Of a stretch of 64,000 nucleotides of DNA, positions 17,048 to 27,834 are shown in pieces (position 1 is the stretch's first letter; each line of letters starts with the position of its first letter). This DNA comes from an uncultured Oligella sp. (lineage in GTDB: Bacteria; Pseudomonadota; Gammaproteobacteria; Burkholderiales; Burkholderiaceae_B). The translations under genes and the position numbers were made by a program. Where the stretch lies: assembly GCA_947632105.1 (NCBI GenBank), contig CANROD010000003.1, forward strand, positions 25,069-89,068, in the 5' to 3' direction. The notes beneath the pieces are model-generated. The model did not search any database and was not told the DNA's origin. It saw only the letters and a program-made list of their open reading frames with translations.

Positions 17048-17587
17048 TTAGAACGGTAAATCATCATCCAAATCATCAAATGAGTCTACTGGTTTTTGTG
17101 GAGCACTGCGCTGAGGGGCAGACGCCGGAGAACGCTGGGCACCGCCAGAACCAGGCATAGGACGGCTATTGTCCTCAAAGCCTCCACTTGAACGACCACC
17201 ACTACTACCGCCCCACTCGTCACCTGAACTACTACCGCCCCCAAAGCTGGAGTCATCACCACGACCACCAAGCATCTGCATGCGCTCACCTACAACCTCT
17301 GTTGCATAACGCTCAACACCATCACGATCAGTATATTTATTAGTGCGCAGACGACCTTCGACGTAAACCTGGCTACCTTTGCGCAAGTACTGTTCACAAA
17401 CCTCTGCTTGACGACCAAAGAAGACCACACGATGCCACTCAGTACTTTCATTTTTATTGCCATCTTTATCATAAGCAACATGGTTTGTCGCAACTCGTAA
17501 GTTACTAACCTGAAGCCCTCCAGGCGTAGCACGGGACTCAGGGTCTGCTCCTAAACGACCGACAAGAATTACTTTATTAACTGACAT
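17048..17587 (-). CDS. ssb: single-stranded DNA-binding protein
   Basis: A 179-aa SSB. The OB fold covers about residues 1-110 ([48 protein letters not shown]). A flexible linker rich in Gly, Ser and Pro follows (about 112-165). The protein ends in the acidic tip DDLDDDLPF that docks partner proteins of replication, recombination and repair. It is downstream of the MFS gene on the same strand and near the divergent uvrA, an arrangement common in Betaproteobacteria. Confidence 0.97.
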   Translation of the reverse strand: MSVNKVILVGRLGADPESRATPGGLQVSNLRVATNHVAYDKDGNKNESTEWHRVVFFGRQAEVCEQYLRKGSQVYVEGRLRTNKYTDRDGVERYATEVVGERMQMLGGRGDDSSFGGGSSSGDEWGGSSGGRSSGGFEDNSRPMPGSGGAQRSPASAPQRSAPQKPVDSFDDLDDDLPF

Positions 17588-17672
17588 GCTCTCATATCCT
17601 TAAAAATATTTTTTAATTTAATACTAATACACGAACCGGTTGTTCCGTCGCCTCTTTTGACCTTTTTTCTGC

Positions 17673-18875
17673 TTATTGTACAAAATTGATTTGTACCCGA
17701 CGAGTGGCTAAATAAGAAATAGCGCACAACACCATGGACATAATAAAGACGCTGATATTACCGTAATTTGCCGCCATCAAACCACCAAAAAAACCACCAC
17801 ACGCAACACCCAACGCTTGTGTCATATTAAAAACGCCCAAAGCCAAGCCCTTTTGGGCCGGCGGACATGTACGAGAAACAGCGGATGGCAGCAATGCCTC
17901 TAAGATATTAAAGGGGATAAAGTATAGCAACAAAGCAAAGACCAACATCACTAAACTATACATACCACTAATCATAATGCCAAGTGACATAATGATACCT
18001 AGTAACGTTAGACCAATCGCTTCTTTGTGCTTTTTCTGCTTTTCAGTCATCATCACCGCAGGGATCATAAAGATCAGCGACACCACAATCACCGGTAGAT
18101 AGACTCGCCATAAATCGCCAATGCTCATATCACCCAAACGAATTAATACGGGTGGAATCACGATAAAAATAGCCATCAACACAAAGTGTAAACTAAACAC
18201 ACTGAGATTTAATAGCCATAAATCCTTGGAACGAAACACATCGAACATCGTCAATGAGCAATTAATAGCTTGAGACTCATGAGGTACTACAGGTACTACC
18301 CATACAGCTAATAACAAGCATAAAAAGCCTAAAATACTAATTGTCCAGAATAAGCCCGAGAGATTAAACCACTCTACCACTAAAGGAGCCATGACCATCG
18401 ATACAGCAAAACTTAAACCGATAGAAGCGCCTACCATCGCCATCGCTCGCGAACGCACCTCAGGACGTGTAGCATCTGAAACCCAGGCTGTAATCGCGGC
18501 TGAAACCGCACCGAAACCCTGTACTCCACGACCAATGGCAACCCAAGTGACGCTTGGTGATAGGGCACAGATAATACCGCCGATTACAAAAAGCGCCATG
18601 CCGAAAATCACGACAGAACGCCGCCCAAATCGATCAGATAAGATGCCCATTGGGATCTGCATCACTGATTGCGTTAAACCGTAGGCTCCGATGGCTATAC
18701 CAATCATCAAGGGATTATCACCTTGAACCAAGGTTTTAGCAGCATCAGCAAAAACCGGCGTTAATAAAAATAACCCCAACATACGAACGGCAAAAAGCAA
18801 GGCAAGACTGGCGCTGGCCTTACGCTCTAATGGAGTCAGTTTAAGTTTTGTTTTGTTGCTTGTTTGAGTACTCAT
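17673..18875 (-). CDS. MFS transporter, drug/metabolite efflux type
   Basis: A 400-aa major facilitator with 12 hydrophobic segments in two halves. The loop 2-3 motif is seen as GILSDRFGRRSVV, and the antiporter-like motif C region as GRGVQGFGAVSAA. This fits 12-helix drug/H+ antiporters of the YajR/YceL kind. The substrate is unknown. It is the conserved neighbour between ssb and the divergent uvrA in many Burkholderiales. The start ATG at 18873-18875 opens a Lys-rich N-terminus followed at once by helix 1. Confidence 0.88.
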   Translation of the reverse strand: MSTQTSNKTKLKLTPLERKASASLALLFAVRMLGLFLLTPVFADAAKTLVQGDNPLMIGIAIGAYGLTQSVMQIPMGILSDRFGRRSVVIFGMALFVIGGIICALSPSVTWVAIGRGVQGFGAVSAAITAWVSDATRPEVRSRAMAMVGASIGLSFAVSMVMAPLVVEWFNLSGLFWTISILGFLCLLLAVWVVPVVPHESQAINCSLTMFDVFRSKDLWLLNLSVFSLHFVLMAIFIVIPPVLIRLGDMSIGDLWRVYLPVIVVSLIFMIPAVMMTEKQKKHKEAIGLTLLGIIMSLGIMISGMYSLVMLVFALLLYFIPFNILEALLPSAVSRTCPPAQKGLALGVFNMTQALGVACGGFFGGLMAANYGNISVFIMSMVLCAISYLATRRVQINFVQ

Positions 18876-18894
18876 TTAGGCTCTTTCAAAAAAA

Positions 18895-18918
18895 AAGGCT
18901 GAGCGCTGAAGGCTGAGC
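18895..18918. repeat. short direct repeat between the MFS gene and uvrA
   Basis: AAGGCTGAGC occurs at 18895-18904 and again at 18909-18918, with GCTG between. No function is evident; it lies 20-43 bp upstream of the MFS start. Confidence 0.4.
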
Positions 18919-19071
18919 AAAAAAGACTAGGATAATATTTCATGAGCCCTCATTATATCACTGAGCATGGTTATTTTAACGATGTCATTTAACAAGTATT
19001 GCTCTTAGTCCTCACTTCTTGCTAGTCTGGGTTATAGTAAAGGGTTTACACCATCCTCGTTGCAAAAGTAC

Positions 19072-21990
19072 ATGAGCAATCAATTTTCCTCAGACGATCA
19101 ACACTACCTTGGCAAAGCACAGAATGTCATTCGAATTCGTGGGGCTCGTACTCACAATTTAAAAAATATTAATTTGGATTTACCAAGAAACAAGTTGGTG
19201 ATTTTGACCGGACTATCAGGCTCCGGCAAATCCTCGCTGGCCTTTGATACGTTGTATGCCGAGGGTCAAAGACGTTATGTCGAGAGCTTATCTACCTACG
19301 CACGTCAATTTTTGCAATTAATGGATAAACCGGATGTCGACTTAATTGAGGGGCTCTCTCCTGCCATTGCTATCGAGCAAAAATCTGTTAGTCACAATCC
19401 ACGCTCAACTGTGGGTACCATCACTGAAATTAGCGACTATTTACGTTTATTATTTGCGCGTATTGGCACTCCCTATTGCCCTACGCACAAAGAGCCTTTA
19501 CAAGCTTTTTCCGTCTCACAAATTGTCGATTTCGTACTGCAACTACCGGCTGATTCTCGCATCATGGTCTTAGCTCCGGTTATTCCTGAGCCTGAACAAC
19601 ATCTGGCAAGCCTTGCACAGAGTCTACAAGCGCAAGGCTTTATCCGCATCCGTATCGCCGGCGAGCTTTATGAATTAGACCAATTACCCAGTGATTTACC
19701 AGCGAATGCAACACAAATTGAATTAGTAATCGATCGTGTCCGTGTCCGTGAGGAACAAAAGCAACGGCTAGCCGACAGTATTGAAACGGCACTTGAAACG
19801 TCTAATGAACGGGTAGTTATTGTCGATATGGATCAAGCACAAGAACATGCTTTTTCCAGACGCTATGCTTGTGCTCATTGTGATTATCAAATTCCGACAC
19901 TAGAACCAAAGATGTTCAGCTTTAATAGCCCTGAAGGCGCTTGCCCAAGCTGTGATGGTATGGGCATGGTACAGGTTTTTGATCCTGAAAAAGTCATTAT
20001 CAGCGGGGATTTGAGCTTATTAAATGGTGCCATCAAAGGCTGGGATCGTCGCAATCTTTTTAGTATGGCTCTGCTCAACAGCCTAGCAACGCATTATGAG
20101 TTTGATTTAGAACAGCCTTGGGAGGAGCTACCTGACGGAATTCAGCAAATAATTCTCTATGGTTCAGGCACCACTGAGATTGATTTCGTCTATTTTAATG
20201 ACAAGGGCAAAAGCACCATTAAGCGCCACAACTTTGAAGGCGTTTTACCTAATTTACAGCGGCGTTGGGAGGAAACTGATTCTAATGCAGTACGTGAGGA
20301 ATTAAATCAGCTACGCACAACGACTACCTGTCCATCATGTCTTGGCACCCGTTTACGAGAAGAAGTTCGTTATGTGAGAGTGGGCGAAGAGCTTGAAGAT
20401 AGCACCGAGACGAAAGGTAGTGATCAGCTCCCCGGTTACACCATTGGCGAAATCAGTCACTTATCACTAAGTCGCGCTCAAAACTGGTTTGAGAACTTAG
20501 TACTATGCGGTGCAAAATCAGATATTGCACGACCTATTGTGTTAGCGATTCAATCTCGTTTACGATTTTTAAATGATGTAGGTTTAAATTACCTCTCTTT
20601 AGATCGTAAAGCGAACACCATTTCAGGCGGTGAGGCGCAACGTATCCGTTTAGCCAGTCAAATAGGCTCAGGTCTAAGTGGTGTTCTATACGTACTGGAT
20701 GAACCATCCATCGGTCTGCATCAACGCGACAACGATCGATTAATTGGCACGCTAATCCATCTACGTAATCTAGGCAACACGGTTATCGTGGTTGAACACG
20801 ATGAGGATATGATTCGCGCATCGGACTGGGTCGTCGATATTGGCCCGGGTGCCGGTGAGCATGGTGGTCAAATTATGGCTAGCGAAACACCGACTGAATT
20901 ACAAAAAGATCCCAACTCCTTAACTGGTCAATATCTGAGCGGTGCTAAAAAAATTGCTCTACCAACGCGTCGCCCAGTGACCCCACTAGGACCATTACCA
21001 TGGTTACATCTAAACGGCACGACCGGTAATAATTTAAAAAATGTTGACTTACATCTGCCGCTGCAACGCTTTGTCTGTGTCACCGGTGTATCCGGTTCTG
21101 GCAAATCCACACTAATTAACGATACCTTAGCCACGGTCTTAGCTCGCAAATTAAATCGTGCTCAGAGCGAGTCAGCACCTTACAAGTCGATTAGCGGTTT
21201 AGAGCATTTAGATAAGATCATTACCGTCGATCAGAGTCCAATCGGTCGTACACCACGTAGCAATCCGGCGACATACACTGGTCTATTTACGCCTATTCGA
21301 GAGCTCTTTGCTAGCACTCCTGAATCTCGTACTCGAGGTTATGATGCAGGACGCTTTTCTTTTAATGTAAAAGGCGGTCGCTGTGAGCATTGTCAGGGTG
21401 ACGGTGTGATTAAAGTAGAAATGCACTTCCTCCCTGATGTATACGTACCATGTGATACTTGTCATGGCCGACGCTATAATCGCGAAACACTGGAGATCCG
21501 CTATCGCGGTTTAAATATCCATGAGGTTCTTGAACTGACCGTTGAACAGGCCTTGGATTACTTCTCTGCGGTACCTAATATTCAACGACGCTTACAAACC
21601 TTGCATGAGGTTGGCTTAGGTTATATTCGTTTGGGACAAAGCGCAACAACCCTCTCGGGTGGTGAAGCACAACGTATAAAGCTGTCTTTAGAACTCTCTA
21701 AACGCAGCACTGGTAAGACGCTTTATGTCTTAGATGAGCCTACGACAGGTTTACATTTTGCTGATATTGAACTGCTTTTGGATGTATTGAATCGTCTAGT
21801 TGATGCAGGTAACTCGATGGTGATTATTGAGCATAACCTAGACCTCATAAAAACAGCCGACTGGATTATCGATATGGGCCCTCAAGGTGGTAGTGGTGGT
21901 GGTCAAGTGGTCGCTGAAGGCACGCCCGAAGAAATTGCTAAGCACCCAGAGAGCTACACTGGTAAGTACTTAGCGCCTTATTTGAAGTAA
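19072..21990 (+). CDS. uvrA: excinuclease ABC subunit A
   Basis: The damage-recognition ATPase of nucleotide excision repair, 972 aa. It has two ABC modules. The first Walker A is [13 protein letters not shown] near residue 47, the second is [13 protein letters not shown] near residue 677. The signature sequences [13 protein letters not shown] and [13 protein letters not shown] are both present. Zinc-binding cysteine pairs are at CAHC/CPSC in the first half and CEHC/CDTC in the second. I prefer the ATG at 19072 over a TTG four codons upstream. I found no LexA-type CTG-N10-CAG site in the promoter region. A hairpin terminator follows. Confidence 0.97.
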   Translation: MSNQFSSDDQHYLGKAQNVIRIRGARTHNLKNINLDLPRNKLVILTGLSGSGKSSLAFDTLYAEGQRRYVESLSTYARQFLQLMDKPDVDLIEGLSPAIAIEQKSVSHNPRSTVGTITEISDYLRLLFARIGTPYCPTHKEPLQAFSVSQIVDFVLQLPADSRIMVLAPVIPEPEQHLASLAQSLQAQGFIRIRIAGELYELDQLPSDLPANATQIELVIDRVRVREEQKQRLADSIETALETSNERVVIVDMDQAQEHAFSRRYACAHCDYQIPTLEPKMFSFNSPEGACPSCDGMGMVQVFDPEKVIISGDLSLLNGAIKGWDRRNLFSMALLNSLATHYEFDLEQPWEELPDGIQQIILYGSGTTEIDFVYFNDKGKSTIKRHNFEGVLPNLQRRWEETDSNAVREELNQLRTTTTCPSCLGTRLREEVRYVRVGEELEDSTETKGSDQLPGYTIGEISHLSLSRAQNWFENLVLCGAKSDIARPIVLAIQSRLRFLNDVGLNYLSLDRKANTISGGEAQRIRLASQIGSGLSGVLYVLDEPSIGLHQRDNDRLIGTLIHLRNLGNTVIVVEHDEDMIRASDWVVDIGPGAGEHGGQIMASETPTELQKDPNSLTGQYLSGAKKIALPTRRPVTPLGPLPWLHLNGTTGNNLKNVDLHLPLQRFVCVTGVSGSGKSTLINDTLATVLARKLNRAQSESAPYKSISGLEHLDKIITVDQSPIGRTPRSNPATYTGLFTPIRELFASTPESRTRGYDAGRFSFNVKGGRCEHCQGDGVIKVEMHFLPDVYVPCDTCHGRRYNRETLEIRYRGLNIHEVLELTVEQALDYFSAVPNIQRRLQTLHEVGLGYIRLGQSATTLSGGEAQRIKLSLELSKRSTGKTLYVLDEPTTGLHFADIELLLDVLNRLVDAGNSMVIIEHNLDLIKTADWIIDMGPQGGSGGGQVVAEGTPEEIAKHPESYTGKYLAPYLK

Positions 21991-22003
21991 TCATTAACAG
22001 AAA

Positions 22004-22041
22004 AAGCCGAAGGATACAAAATATCCACCGGCTAATTTTTT
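22004..22041 (+). terminator. terminator after uvrA
   Basis: Imperfect stem: AGCCG then AGGATA on the 5' side pairs with TATCC then CGGCT on the 3' side, followed by six T (22036-22041). It lies between the convergent uvrA and dgt genes. Confidence 0.7.
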
Positions 22042-22057
22042 CAGAAAACACCAAACC

Positions 22058-23206
22058 TTAGATTTTATAAATCTGTCGATGCTCTTTAATCGCATAACGG
22101 TCGGTCATTCCTGCAATATAATCGGCAATACCACGAGCTTGACGATTAGCATCTTTGAAACGATGGTCCGGTGGCAACAGACGTGGTTCATCTAAAAACG
22201 CACTAAATAGCTCATGAATCACACGTCGTGACTTGACCGCCATACGCATCACGTTGTAATGCCGGTAAAGATTTTTTAAAAGAAATTTCTTAAGCTCATC
22301 CTGCATCGCCCTCATCTCCGGCGAAAAAGAGACTAATACCGGCGATTTAGCCACATCTTCCGGAGTTTTAACCTGATACTTACTAATTTGATTCAAGCTA
22401 TGCTCAGTGACATCGGTAATTAAAGTATTTATCATTCGTCTAATAATCTCAGAGATTAAACGCTTACCACGAAGACCTGGATATTTCTCCTTAACATCAG
22501 CATAGTGTCGAGCAAAAATCTCCACTTTAACTAATTGCGGCATCGTAATTAAGCCAGAGCGCAAGCCGTCATCAATATCGTGGTTGTTATAAGCAATCTC
22601 ATCAGCAAGATTAGCCAACTGCGCCTCAAGTGAAGGCTGTGTACCTTCGATAAAACGTTGACCCACATCACCTAAACTACGAGCGTTTCTTAAGGAGCAA
22701 TGCTTCAAAATGCCGCTGCGCGTTTCAAAAGTCAGATTGAGACCATTAAAATCCGCATAACGCTCCTCCAACTCATCAACCATACGCAAACTTTGCAGAT
22801 TATGCTCAAAACCACCCACTTCCCTAGGCAAATGCTCTCGCATGTAGTCATTAAGTGCGTCCTGGCCTGCGTGACCAAAAGGCGTGTGGCCTAAATCATG
22901 AGCTAAGCAAATTGCCTCTACTAGATCTTCGTTAATTAACAAGTTTCGGGCTAAAGCACGACCGATCTGCGCAACCTCTAGACTATGCGTTAAACGAGTT
23001 CTAAATAAATCTCCCTCATGATTTACAAAAACCTGCGTCTTATACTCTAAACGCCTGAAGGAAGTACAATGAACAATACGGTCTCTATCACGTTGGAATG
23101 GATTACGCTTAGAATCCCTATCTTCAATGTGTATACGACCACGCGTAGCCTCTGGAAAGCTAGCATAGGAGGCTAAACTAGCAATATAAGACGATGTTCT
23201 AGGCAT
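22058..23206 (-). CDS. dgt: deoxyguanosinetriphosphate triphosphohydrolase-like protein
   Basis: An HD-domain dNTP triphosphohydrolase of 382 aa that splits dGTP or other dNTPs to nucleoside and triphosphate. The metal site shows [13 protein letters not shown] and [13 protein letters not shown] (the HD pair), with a further Asp in [19 protein letters not shown] start it at the ATG 23204-23206, which overlaps the aroB stop by 8 bp, because [19 protein letters not shown] leads straight into the conserved ATRGR block. The reading frame stays open for 38 more codons upstream inside aroB, but that stretch shows no family features. It is the third gene of aroK-aroB-dgt. Confidence 0.9.
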   Translation of the reverse strand: MPRTSSYIASLASYASFPEATRGRIHIEDRDSKRNPFQRDRDRIVHCTSFRRLEYKTQVFVNHEGDLFRTRLTHSLEVAQIGRALARNLLINEDLVEAICLAHDLGHTPFGHAGQDALNDYMREHLPREVGGFEHNLQSLRMVDELEERYADFNGLNLTFETRSGILKHCSLRNARSLGDVGQRFIEGTQPSLEAQLANLADEIAYNNHDIDDGLRSGLITMPQLVKVEIFARHYADVKEKYPGLRGKRLISEIIRRMINTLITDVTEHSLNQISKYQVKTPEDVAKSPVLVSFSPEMRAMQDELKKFLLKNLYRHYNVMRMAVKSRRVIHELFSAFLDEPRLLPPDHRFKDANRQARGIADYIAGMTDRYAIKEHRQIYKI

Positions 23207-24491
23207 CTGACTCTGGCCTTTCCCCATCCATACCATAAATACCTCCCGTACGGCCTGTACCAGCTCCTGCATCTCTTGCAACCTGCGCTCGGCGTGCCAT
23301 TTCAGCAGCAACATCTGCACTCTCTACGACTGTACTCTCTGCAGCACCTGTCTTAAGGGCTTGAGATGCTTCACTAGCGTCACTATTCACACTAACACCT
23401 GGTACCACATCAGTTGAGGTTGTATTTTCTAATACCAAGGCAACTAGTTCTTGAGGCGCACCTTGAATTTTAGCTGAACCAATTTCATCTAGGACAACGA
23501 ACTTAATCTTACCTGCAGTTGCTTTTTTATCAAGCTTCATCGTATCAAACCACTTGTCCTTACCGCCTAACCTAGGCGCAACAGTAGGACAACCAATTTT
23601 TTCCACTAAAGCACGCACACGCGCAACATCCTGCTTAGGGAAATTAGACACTAAGGCTGAGAGTTCAGCAGCCTGCACCATACCGCAACCAACCGCCTCA
23701 CCGTGCAACCATTCACCATAACCAAGGCCATTTTCAATCGCATGGGCAAAGGTGTGGCCAAAGTTTAAAATCATACGACGATTCGATTCTTTTTCATCCT
23801 CTTCGACAACTTGAGCCTTAAGCTCGCAGGAACGATGAATTGCATAAGTAATCGCTTCTGGCTCTAACGCTTTGAGCTCATCTGCAAACTCCTCACACCA
23901 ATCGAAGAATTCGCTATCCATAATGAGGCCATACTTAATCACCTCTGCTAACCCTGCGGCAATTTCACGCTGAGGCAAAGTTTTTAATACATTAATATCA
24001 ATATCCACAGCAACTGGTTGATAAAAAGCACCAATTAAATTTTTCCCCAACGGGTGATTAACCGCTGTTTTACCACCCACTGATGAATCAACTTGCGATA
24101 ATAGTGTGGTTGGGACCTGTATAAAGCGAATCCCGCGCATAAAAGAGGCAGCCGCAAAACCACCCAAATCACCAACCACGCCACCACCTAATGCAACAAG
24201 CACAGACTTGCGATCCAGCTTATTTTCCAACATAAAAGTGAATACTGAATTAAGCGTATCTAAGTTTTTATATTGCTCACCGTCCGGAATATCAAAACTA
24301 TAAACTTTCTTACCGGTTACCTTTAACGCCTTGAGTGCGGCATCACCATGGAGCGCACGGACAGTCGGGTTACTCAAAACAACGATAGCACTCGCATCAG
24401 GAGGGATGGAAGTACCAAGTTGTTGAAGAATGTTCTTACCGATCTGAATTGGATAGCTGCCACCAGGCACACTTACTCGAACAATACTCAT
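23199..24491 (-). CDS. aroB: 3-dehydroquinate synthase with a long C-terminal tail
   Basis: The second enzyme of the shikimate pathway, converting DAHP to 3-dehydroquinate with NAD+ and a divalent metal. Core motifs are [15 protein letters not shown] (NAD site), [31 protein letters not shown] and the metal His in [11 protein letters not shown]. The family core ends near residue 352 (ELVALVLEN). The remaining 78 or so residues form a low-complexity tail rich in Ala, Ser, Val and Thr with an Arg- and Gly-containing end ([13 protein letters not shown]). AroB is usually about 360 aa, so 430 aa is unusual. It overlaps aroK (ATGA) and dgt (8 bp). Confidence 0.95.
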   Translation of the reverse strand: MSIVRVSVPGGSYPIQIGKNILQQLGTSIPPDASAIVVLSNPTVRALHGDAALKALKVTGKKVYSFDIPDGEQYKNLDTLNSVFTFMLENKLDRKSVLVALGGGVVGDLGGFAAASFMRGIRFIQVPTTLLSQVDSSVGGKTAVNHPLGKNLIGAFYQPVAVDIDINVLKTLPQREIAAGLAEVIKYGLIMDSEFFDWCEEFADELKALEPEAITYAIHRSCELKAQVVEEDEKESNRRMILNFGHTFAHAIENGLGYGEWLHGEAVGCGMVQAAELSALVSNFPKQDVARVRALVEKIGCPTVAPRLGGKDKWFDTMKLDKKATAGKIKFVVLDEIGSAKIQGAPQELVALVLENTTSTDVVPGVSVNSDASEASQALKTGAAESTVVESADVAAEMARRAQVARDAGAGTGRTGGIYGMDGERPESDA

Positions 24492-25042
24492 TTATCCTCT
24501 CTTTTAGCTAATAGGTAAATAATCTGATCCACAACCACACTCTGTGAGTCTCCAGCCGAATCAATAATATAATCTGCCGCTGTCTCATAGATTGCACTAC
24601 GCTCTGTAAGTAGCTCAGATAAACGCATTTTTGGGTTAGGTGTTGCTAATAAGGGACGATTTTTATCCCGTGCTACACGTCGATACAATTCATCGATTTC
24701 TACTCTTAGATAAAAAATCTGTCCATGTTGCCTCATCAGTTCTCGATTATCTGCTCGTAGTACCGCCCCACCACCAGTGGCTAAGACAACACTCTTATCC
24801 AAAATAACATCAAGTAAAACCTCTTTTTCTCGACGACGGAACCCTTCTTCACCTTCGATGTCAAAGATGGTAGGAATATCCACACCGCAGCGCTCGACGA
24901 TGGCATGGTCTAAATCAACAAACTTACGCCCTAATTTTTTGGCCAGAGCACGACCAACCGTTGTTTTACCTGCACCCATCATACCAATTAGGATTATGAT
25001 GCTCTTTTCAGGTAAATCACAGGGTGCTACAGTGATATTCAT
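24488..25042 (-). CDS. aroK: shikimate kinase
   Basis: A 184-aa cytoplasmic kinase that phosphorylates shikimate at the 3-OH with ATP. Walker A is GMMGAGKTTVGRALAKKLGR at about residues 20-39. The shikimate-binding DxD region is FVDLDHAIVERCG, and VLATGGGAVLRADNR is the GGGA substrate motif. The lid arginine region is ARDKNRPLL. It is the first gene of the aroK-aroB-dgt unit and is divergent from the PBP1A gene across 177 bp. The pilMNOPQ genes that often precede aroK in other Proteobacteria are not here. Confidence 0.96.
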   Translation of the reverse strand: MNITVAPCDLPEKSIIILIGMMGAGKTTVGRALAKKLGRKFVDLDHAIVERCGVDIPTIFDIEGEEGFRRREKEVLLDVILDKSVVLATGGGAVLRADNRELMRQHGQIFYLRVEIDELYRRVARDKNRPLLATPNPKMRLSELLTERSAIYETAADYIIDSAGDSQSVVVDQIIYLLAKREDK

Positions 25043-25219
25043 TGTGTTTTCAAAAATTTAATATAATTTATCGTTAGTAAATATTTACAGTTTAGGCAAA
25101 TTTTACACATTTCCCGCTGTCTTTGTCGTTATTTTAACGCTAAACTAGGGGCTAAGCTTAAATTAGCAGCACTGTGCATCATAGCTTCTCACCTTCGCGT
25201 TTAAGCGCATTAATTACTC

Positions 25220-27691
25220 ATGAGTCAAAAAAAACAATCTCCTAAAACATCCGGGTTCGGTTCACTTATTAGTCGTTTTTTAATTAAAACCCTATTTTTC
25301 GGTTTGGGTCTAGCCGTTTGTGGCCTAATTTTCGGCACCTTAGTCGTCAGTTCCGTTTGGCCAAACCTACCCAATCTAACCGCAATGACAGATTATCGTC
25401 CTCGGGTTCCCTTACGTATTTTTACTGCTGATAAAATTCTTATCGCTGAGTATGGCGAGGAGCGTCGCAACGTCCTTCGTATCGATGAGTTTCCAGAGCA
25501 TATGAAGCAGGCTATTTTAGCAGCTGAGGATGACAATTTCTACGATCACTCTGGAGTAGATTGGCGTGGTGTGATGCGTGCTGTATTGGCCAACGTTTCC
25601 TCAGGTGGCCGCGCTCAGGGAGCCAGTACTATTACGATGCAAGTCGCACGTAACTTCTATCTAAGCTCAGAAAAGTCTTACTTACGTAAGTTTTACGAAC
25701 TGCTCCTAACTTATAAGATTGAGGAAAATCTTACTAAGGACCAAATTTTAGAACTCTACATGAACCAGATTTATCTCGGTCACCGTTCTTATGGTTTCTC
25801 AGTCGCTGCCCGCACTTACTTTGCTAAGCCTTTATCCGAAGTAACCATAGGTGAAGCCGCTGTGTTAGCAGGTATCCCTAAGGCTCCTTCTATAAATAAC
25901 CCTCGAACCAACCTACAGGGTGCCTTAGACCGTCAAGACTATGTATTAGGACGCATGTTGAACTTAGGGTTTATTACCCAAGCAGAGTATGATATGGCAA
26001 AAGCTGAAAATATCACTACTCGCTCTCTCCAAGAGATCGAAACGGAGGAAGCGGCACGCATCACTCAGGTTCAACGCCAAGGCCAGTACGTTGCTGAATT
26101 AGCTCGCCAATTAATGTACTTAACGTACAAAGATAATGTTTATGGTCGCGGATTAAACGTATATACTACGGTTGACTCCAAGGACCAAGCTGCTGCTTAC
26201 CATGCGCTACGCAAAAATATTATGCAGTTTACTCGCAATCGTCCGTATCCTGGCCCCGAAAGTCAAATTGAGCTAGTTAGCGATATTGAGAATGACGACG
26301 AGGCAATGGAGAGGATTCTCTACGACGTTCGCAAAGAGCACCCCAATGATGACGATTTATTAGTCGCCGTAGTACTTTCTTCTGCTCCAGACAAGGTTAC
26401 TTTAATGCGTCGTGTTGGTGAGGTTCTTGAACTAACAGGTGATGAGCTAAACAACGCTCGCCGCGCCCTTCCACCTAAGCCTAATAATGCCAAACCAATC
26501 CTCCGAGGCTCCGTTGTCTATATTCAACGCTTTGGTGAAAAAGGTTGGTCAATTGTTAACGAACCAGCTGTAGAAGGCGCTTTTGTTTCGCTTGACGCCA
26601 ACGATGGGGCTATTCGCTCAATGGTCGGAGGTTTTAACTTTAACCGCGGTGACTTTAACAGAGTAACGCAGGCTTGGCGTCAGCCAGGCTCTACCTTTAA
26701 GCCTTTCGTCTATTCAGCAGGCCTAGAGCGTGGTATCACCCCTGAAACTCATATTTCAGACCAGCCTTTTGTCCTGACATCGAAACAAACAGGTTCTGCC
26801 CCTTGGCGCCCTAAAAACTATGGTGGTCGATATACTGAAAGTCAGACCATGCGCCGTGGTTTATATCAATCACGTAACATGATCTCTATCCGTGTATTAG
26901 AAGCTGTTGGTGCAGAGTTTGCCAGTGAGTACATTACACGCTTCGGCTTTGATATTCGTCGTCAACCGCAGAAGAGTGCCTACTTAACCATGGCCCTAGG
27001 TGCCGGTAGCGTGACACCATTACAGATGGCTGGAGCGTATGCTGTATTTGCTAATGGCGGCTACCGTGTTAATCCTTATATTATTGATTATGTCGAGGAT
27101 CCAGAAGGCAATGAAATCATGCGTACTACGCCACAACAAGCGGGTAACGAGGATAATCGTGTCTTAGATGAACGTACCGCCTATTTGATGAATAACTTAC
27201 TACATGGTGTAGCCACCTCAGGTACTGCTGCACGTACAACCAATACATTAGGCCGTAAAGATCTGCATGGTAAAACGGGGACCACTAACCAATCCTTTGA
27301 TGCTTGGTTTGCTGGCTATACACCTGACTTAGTAGGTGTCTCGTGGATAGGCTACGATCAACCTAGATCTCTAGGAAGCAATGCGACCGGCGGTCAATTA
27401 GCTATGCCAATCTGGATTGAATATATGCAAACTGCTCTTAAGGGTTCTCCAGAAAAAGCGGTAGCTAAATTACCTGAAGGTTTAAGCAAAATAGCCGGTA
27501 ACTTCTACTATGATGAGTTTCCAGAGGGCAAAGCCTTTGTTAATATTGGTACCAAAAAAGGCTCAACCTCTGACAATAGCTTCACTGGCAGTGACGGTCA
27601 GCGCTTTACGCCTATTCAACCTCGTCAGAACCCAGTGCAACGTACAATCGAGTCATTTAATCCAACTGGTGGGGCATCTATTCGCTTTTAA
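25220..27691 (+). CDS. mrcA: penicillin-binding protein 1A (bifunctional)
   Basis: An 823-aa class A PBP that polymerises and cross-links peptidoglycan. One N-terminal membrane anchor is at about residues 20-46. The glycosyltransferase domain (GT51) shows AAEDDNFYDHSGVDWRGV with the catalytic Glu, and QGASTITMQVARNFYL. The transpeptidase has the active-site SxxK as STFKPF, SxN as SRN, and KTG as KTGTTN. An OB-like insert between the domains fits PBP1A. No Shine-Dalgarno is seen before the ATG. The promoter shares a 177-bp spacer with aroK. Confidence 0.95.
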   Translation: MSQKKQSPKTSGFGSLISRFLIKTLFFGLGLAVCGLIFGTLVVSSVWPNLPNLTAMTDYRPRVPLRIFTADKILIAEYGEERRNVLRIDEFPEHMKQAILAAEDDNFYDHSGVDWRGVMRAVLANVSSGGRAQGASTITMQVARNFYLSSEKSYLRKFYELLLTYKIEENLTKDQILELYMNQIYLGHRSYGFSVAARTYFAKPLSEVTIGEAAVLAGIPKAPSINNPRTNLQGALDRQDYVLGRMLNLGFITQAEYDMAKAENITTRSLQEIETEEAARITQVQRQGQYVAELARQLMYLTYKDNVYGRGLNVYTTVDSKDQAAAYHALRKNIMQFTRNRPYPGPESQIELVSDIENDDEAMERILYDVRKEHPNDDDLLVAVVLSSAPDKVTLMRRVGEVLELTGDELNNARRALPPKPNNAKPILRGSVVYIQRFGEKGWSIVNEPAVEGAFVSLDANDGAIRSMVGGFNFNRGDFNRVTQAWRQPGSTFKPFVYSAGLERGITPETHISDQPFVLTSKQTGSAPWRPKNYGGRYTESQTMRRGLYQSRNMISIRVLEAVGAEFASEYITRFGFDIRRQPQKSAYLTMALGAGSVTPLQMAGAYAVFANGGYRVNPYIIDYVEDPEGNEIMRTTPQQAGNEDNRVLDERTAYLMNNLLHGVATSGTAARTTNTLGRKDLHGKTGTTNQSFDAWFAGYTPDLVGVSWIGYDQPRSLGSNATGGQLAMPIWIEYMQTALKGSPEKAVAKLPEGLSKIAGNFYYDEFPEGKAFVNIGTKKGSTSDNSFTGSDGQRFTPIQPRQNPVQRTIESFNPTGGASIRF

Positions 27692-27734
27692 TACCCCCAT
27701 AAATTGACATATGTCTGACTAAAAGAGTCGTTAT

Positions 27735-27773
27735 AATCGGTTAGTAATTTAGATATTACTAACCGATTTTTTT
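27735..27773 (+). terminator. terminator after the PBP1A gene
   Basis: A 14-bp stem, AATCGGTTAGTAAT (27735-27748) and ATTACTAACCGATT (27755-27768), with a 6-nt loop. The 3' arm runs into a stretch of seven T. Confidence 0.92.
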
Positions 27774-27834
27774 GGCTAATTACATTATTTTTCGACTATT
27801 ATGTTAAATCAATAATAATTTTTAGGAGCATGCA

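Noticed and set aside
18876..19071. LexA (SOS) box before uvrA
   Set aside because: I looked for CTG-N10-CAG and for CTGTATAT-like palindromes and found none, so SOS control is not supported from this sequence.
23207..23320. Longer N-terminus for dgt inside aroB
   Set aside because: The extra 38 codons lie inside the aroB tail in another frame and do not resemble the start of dGTPase-type proteins.
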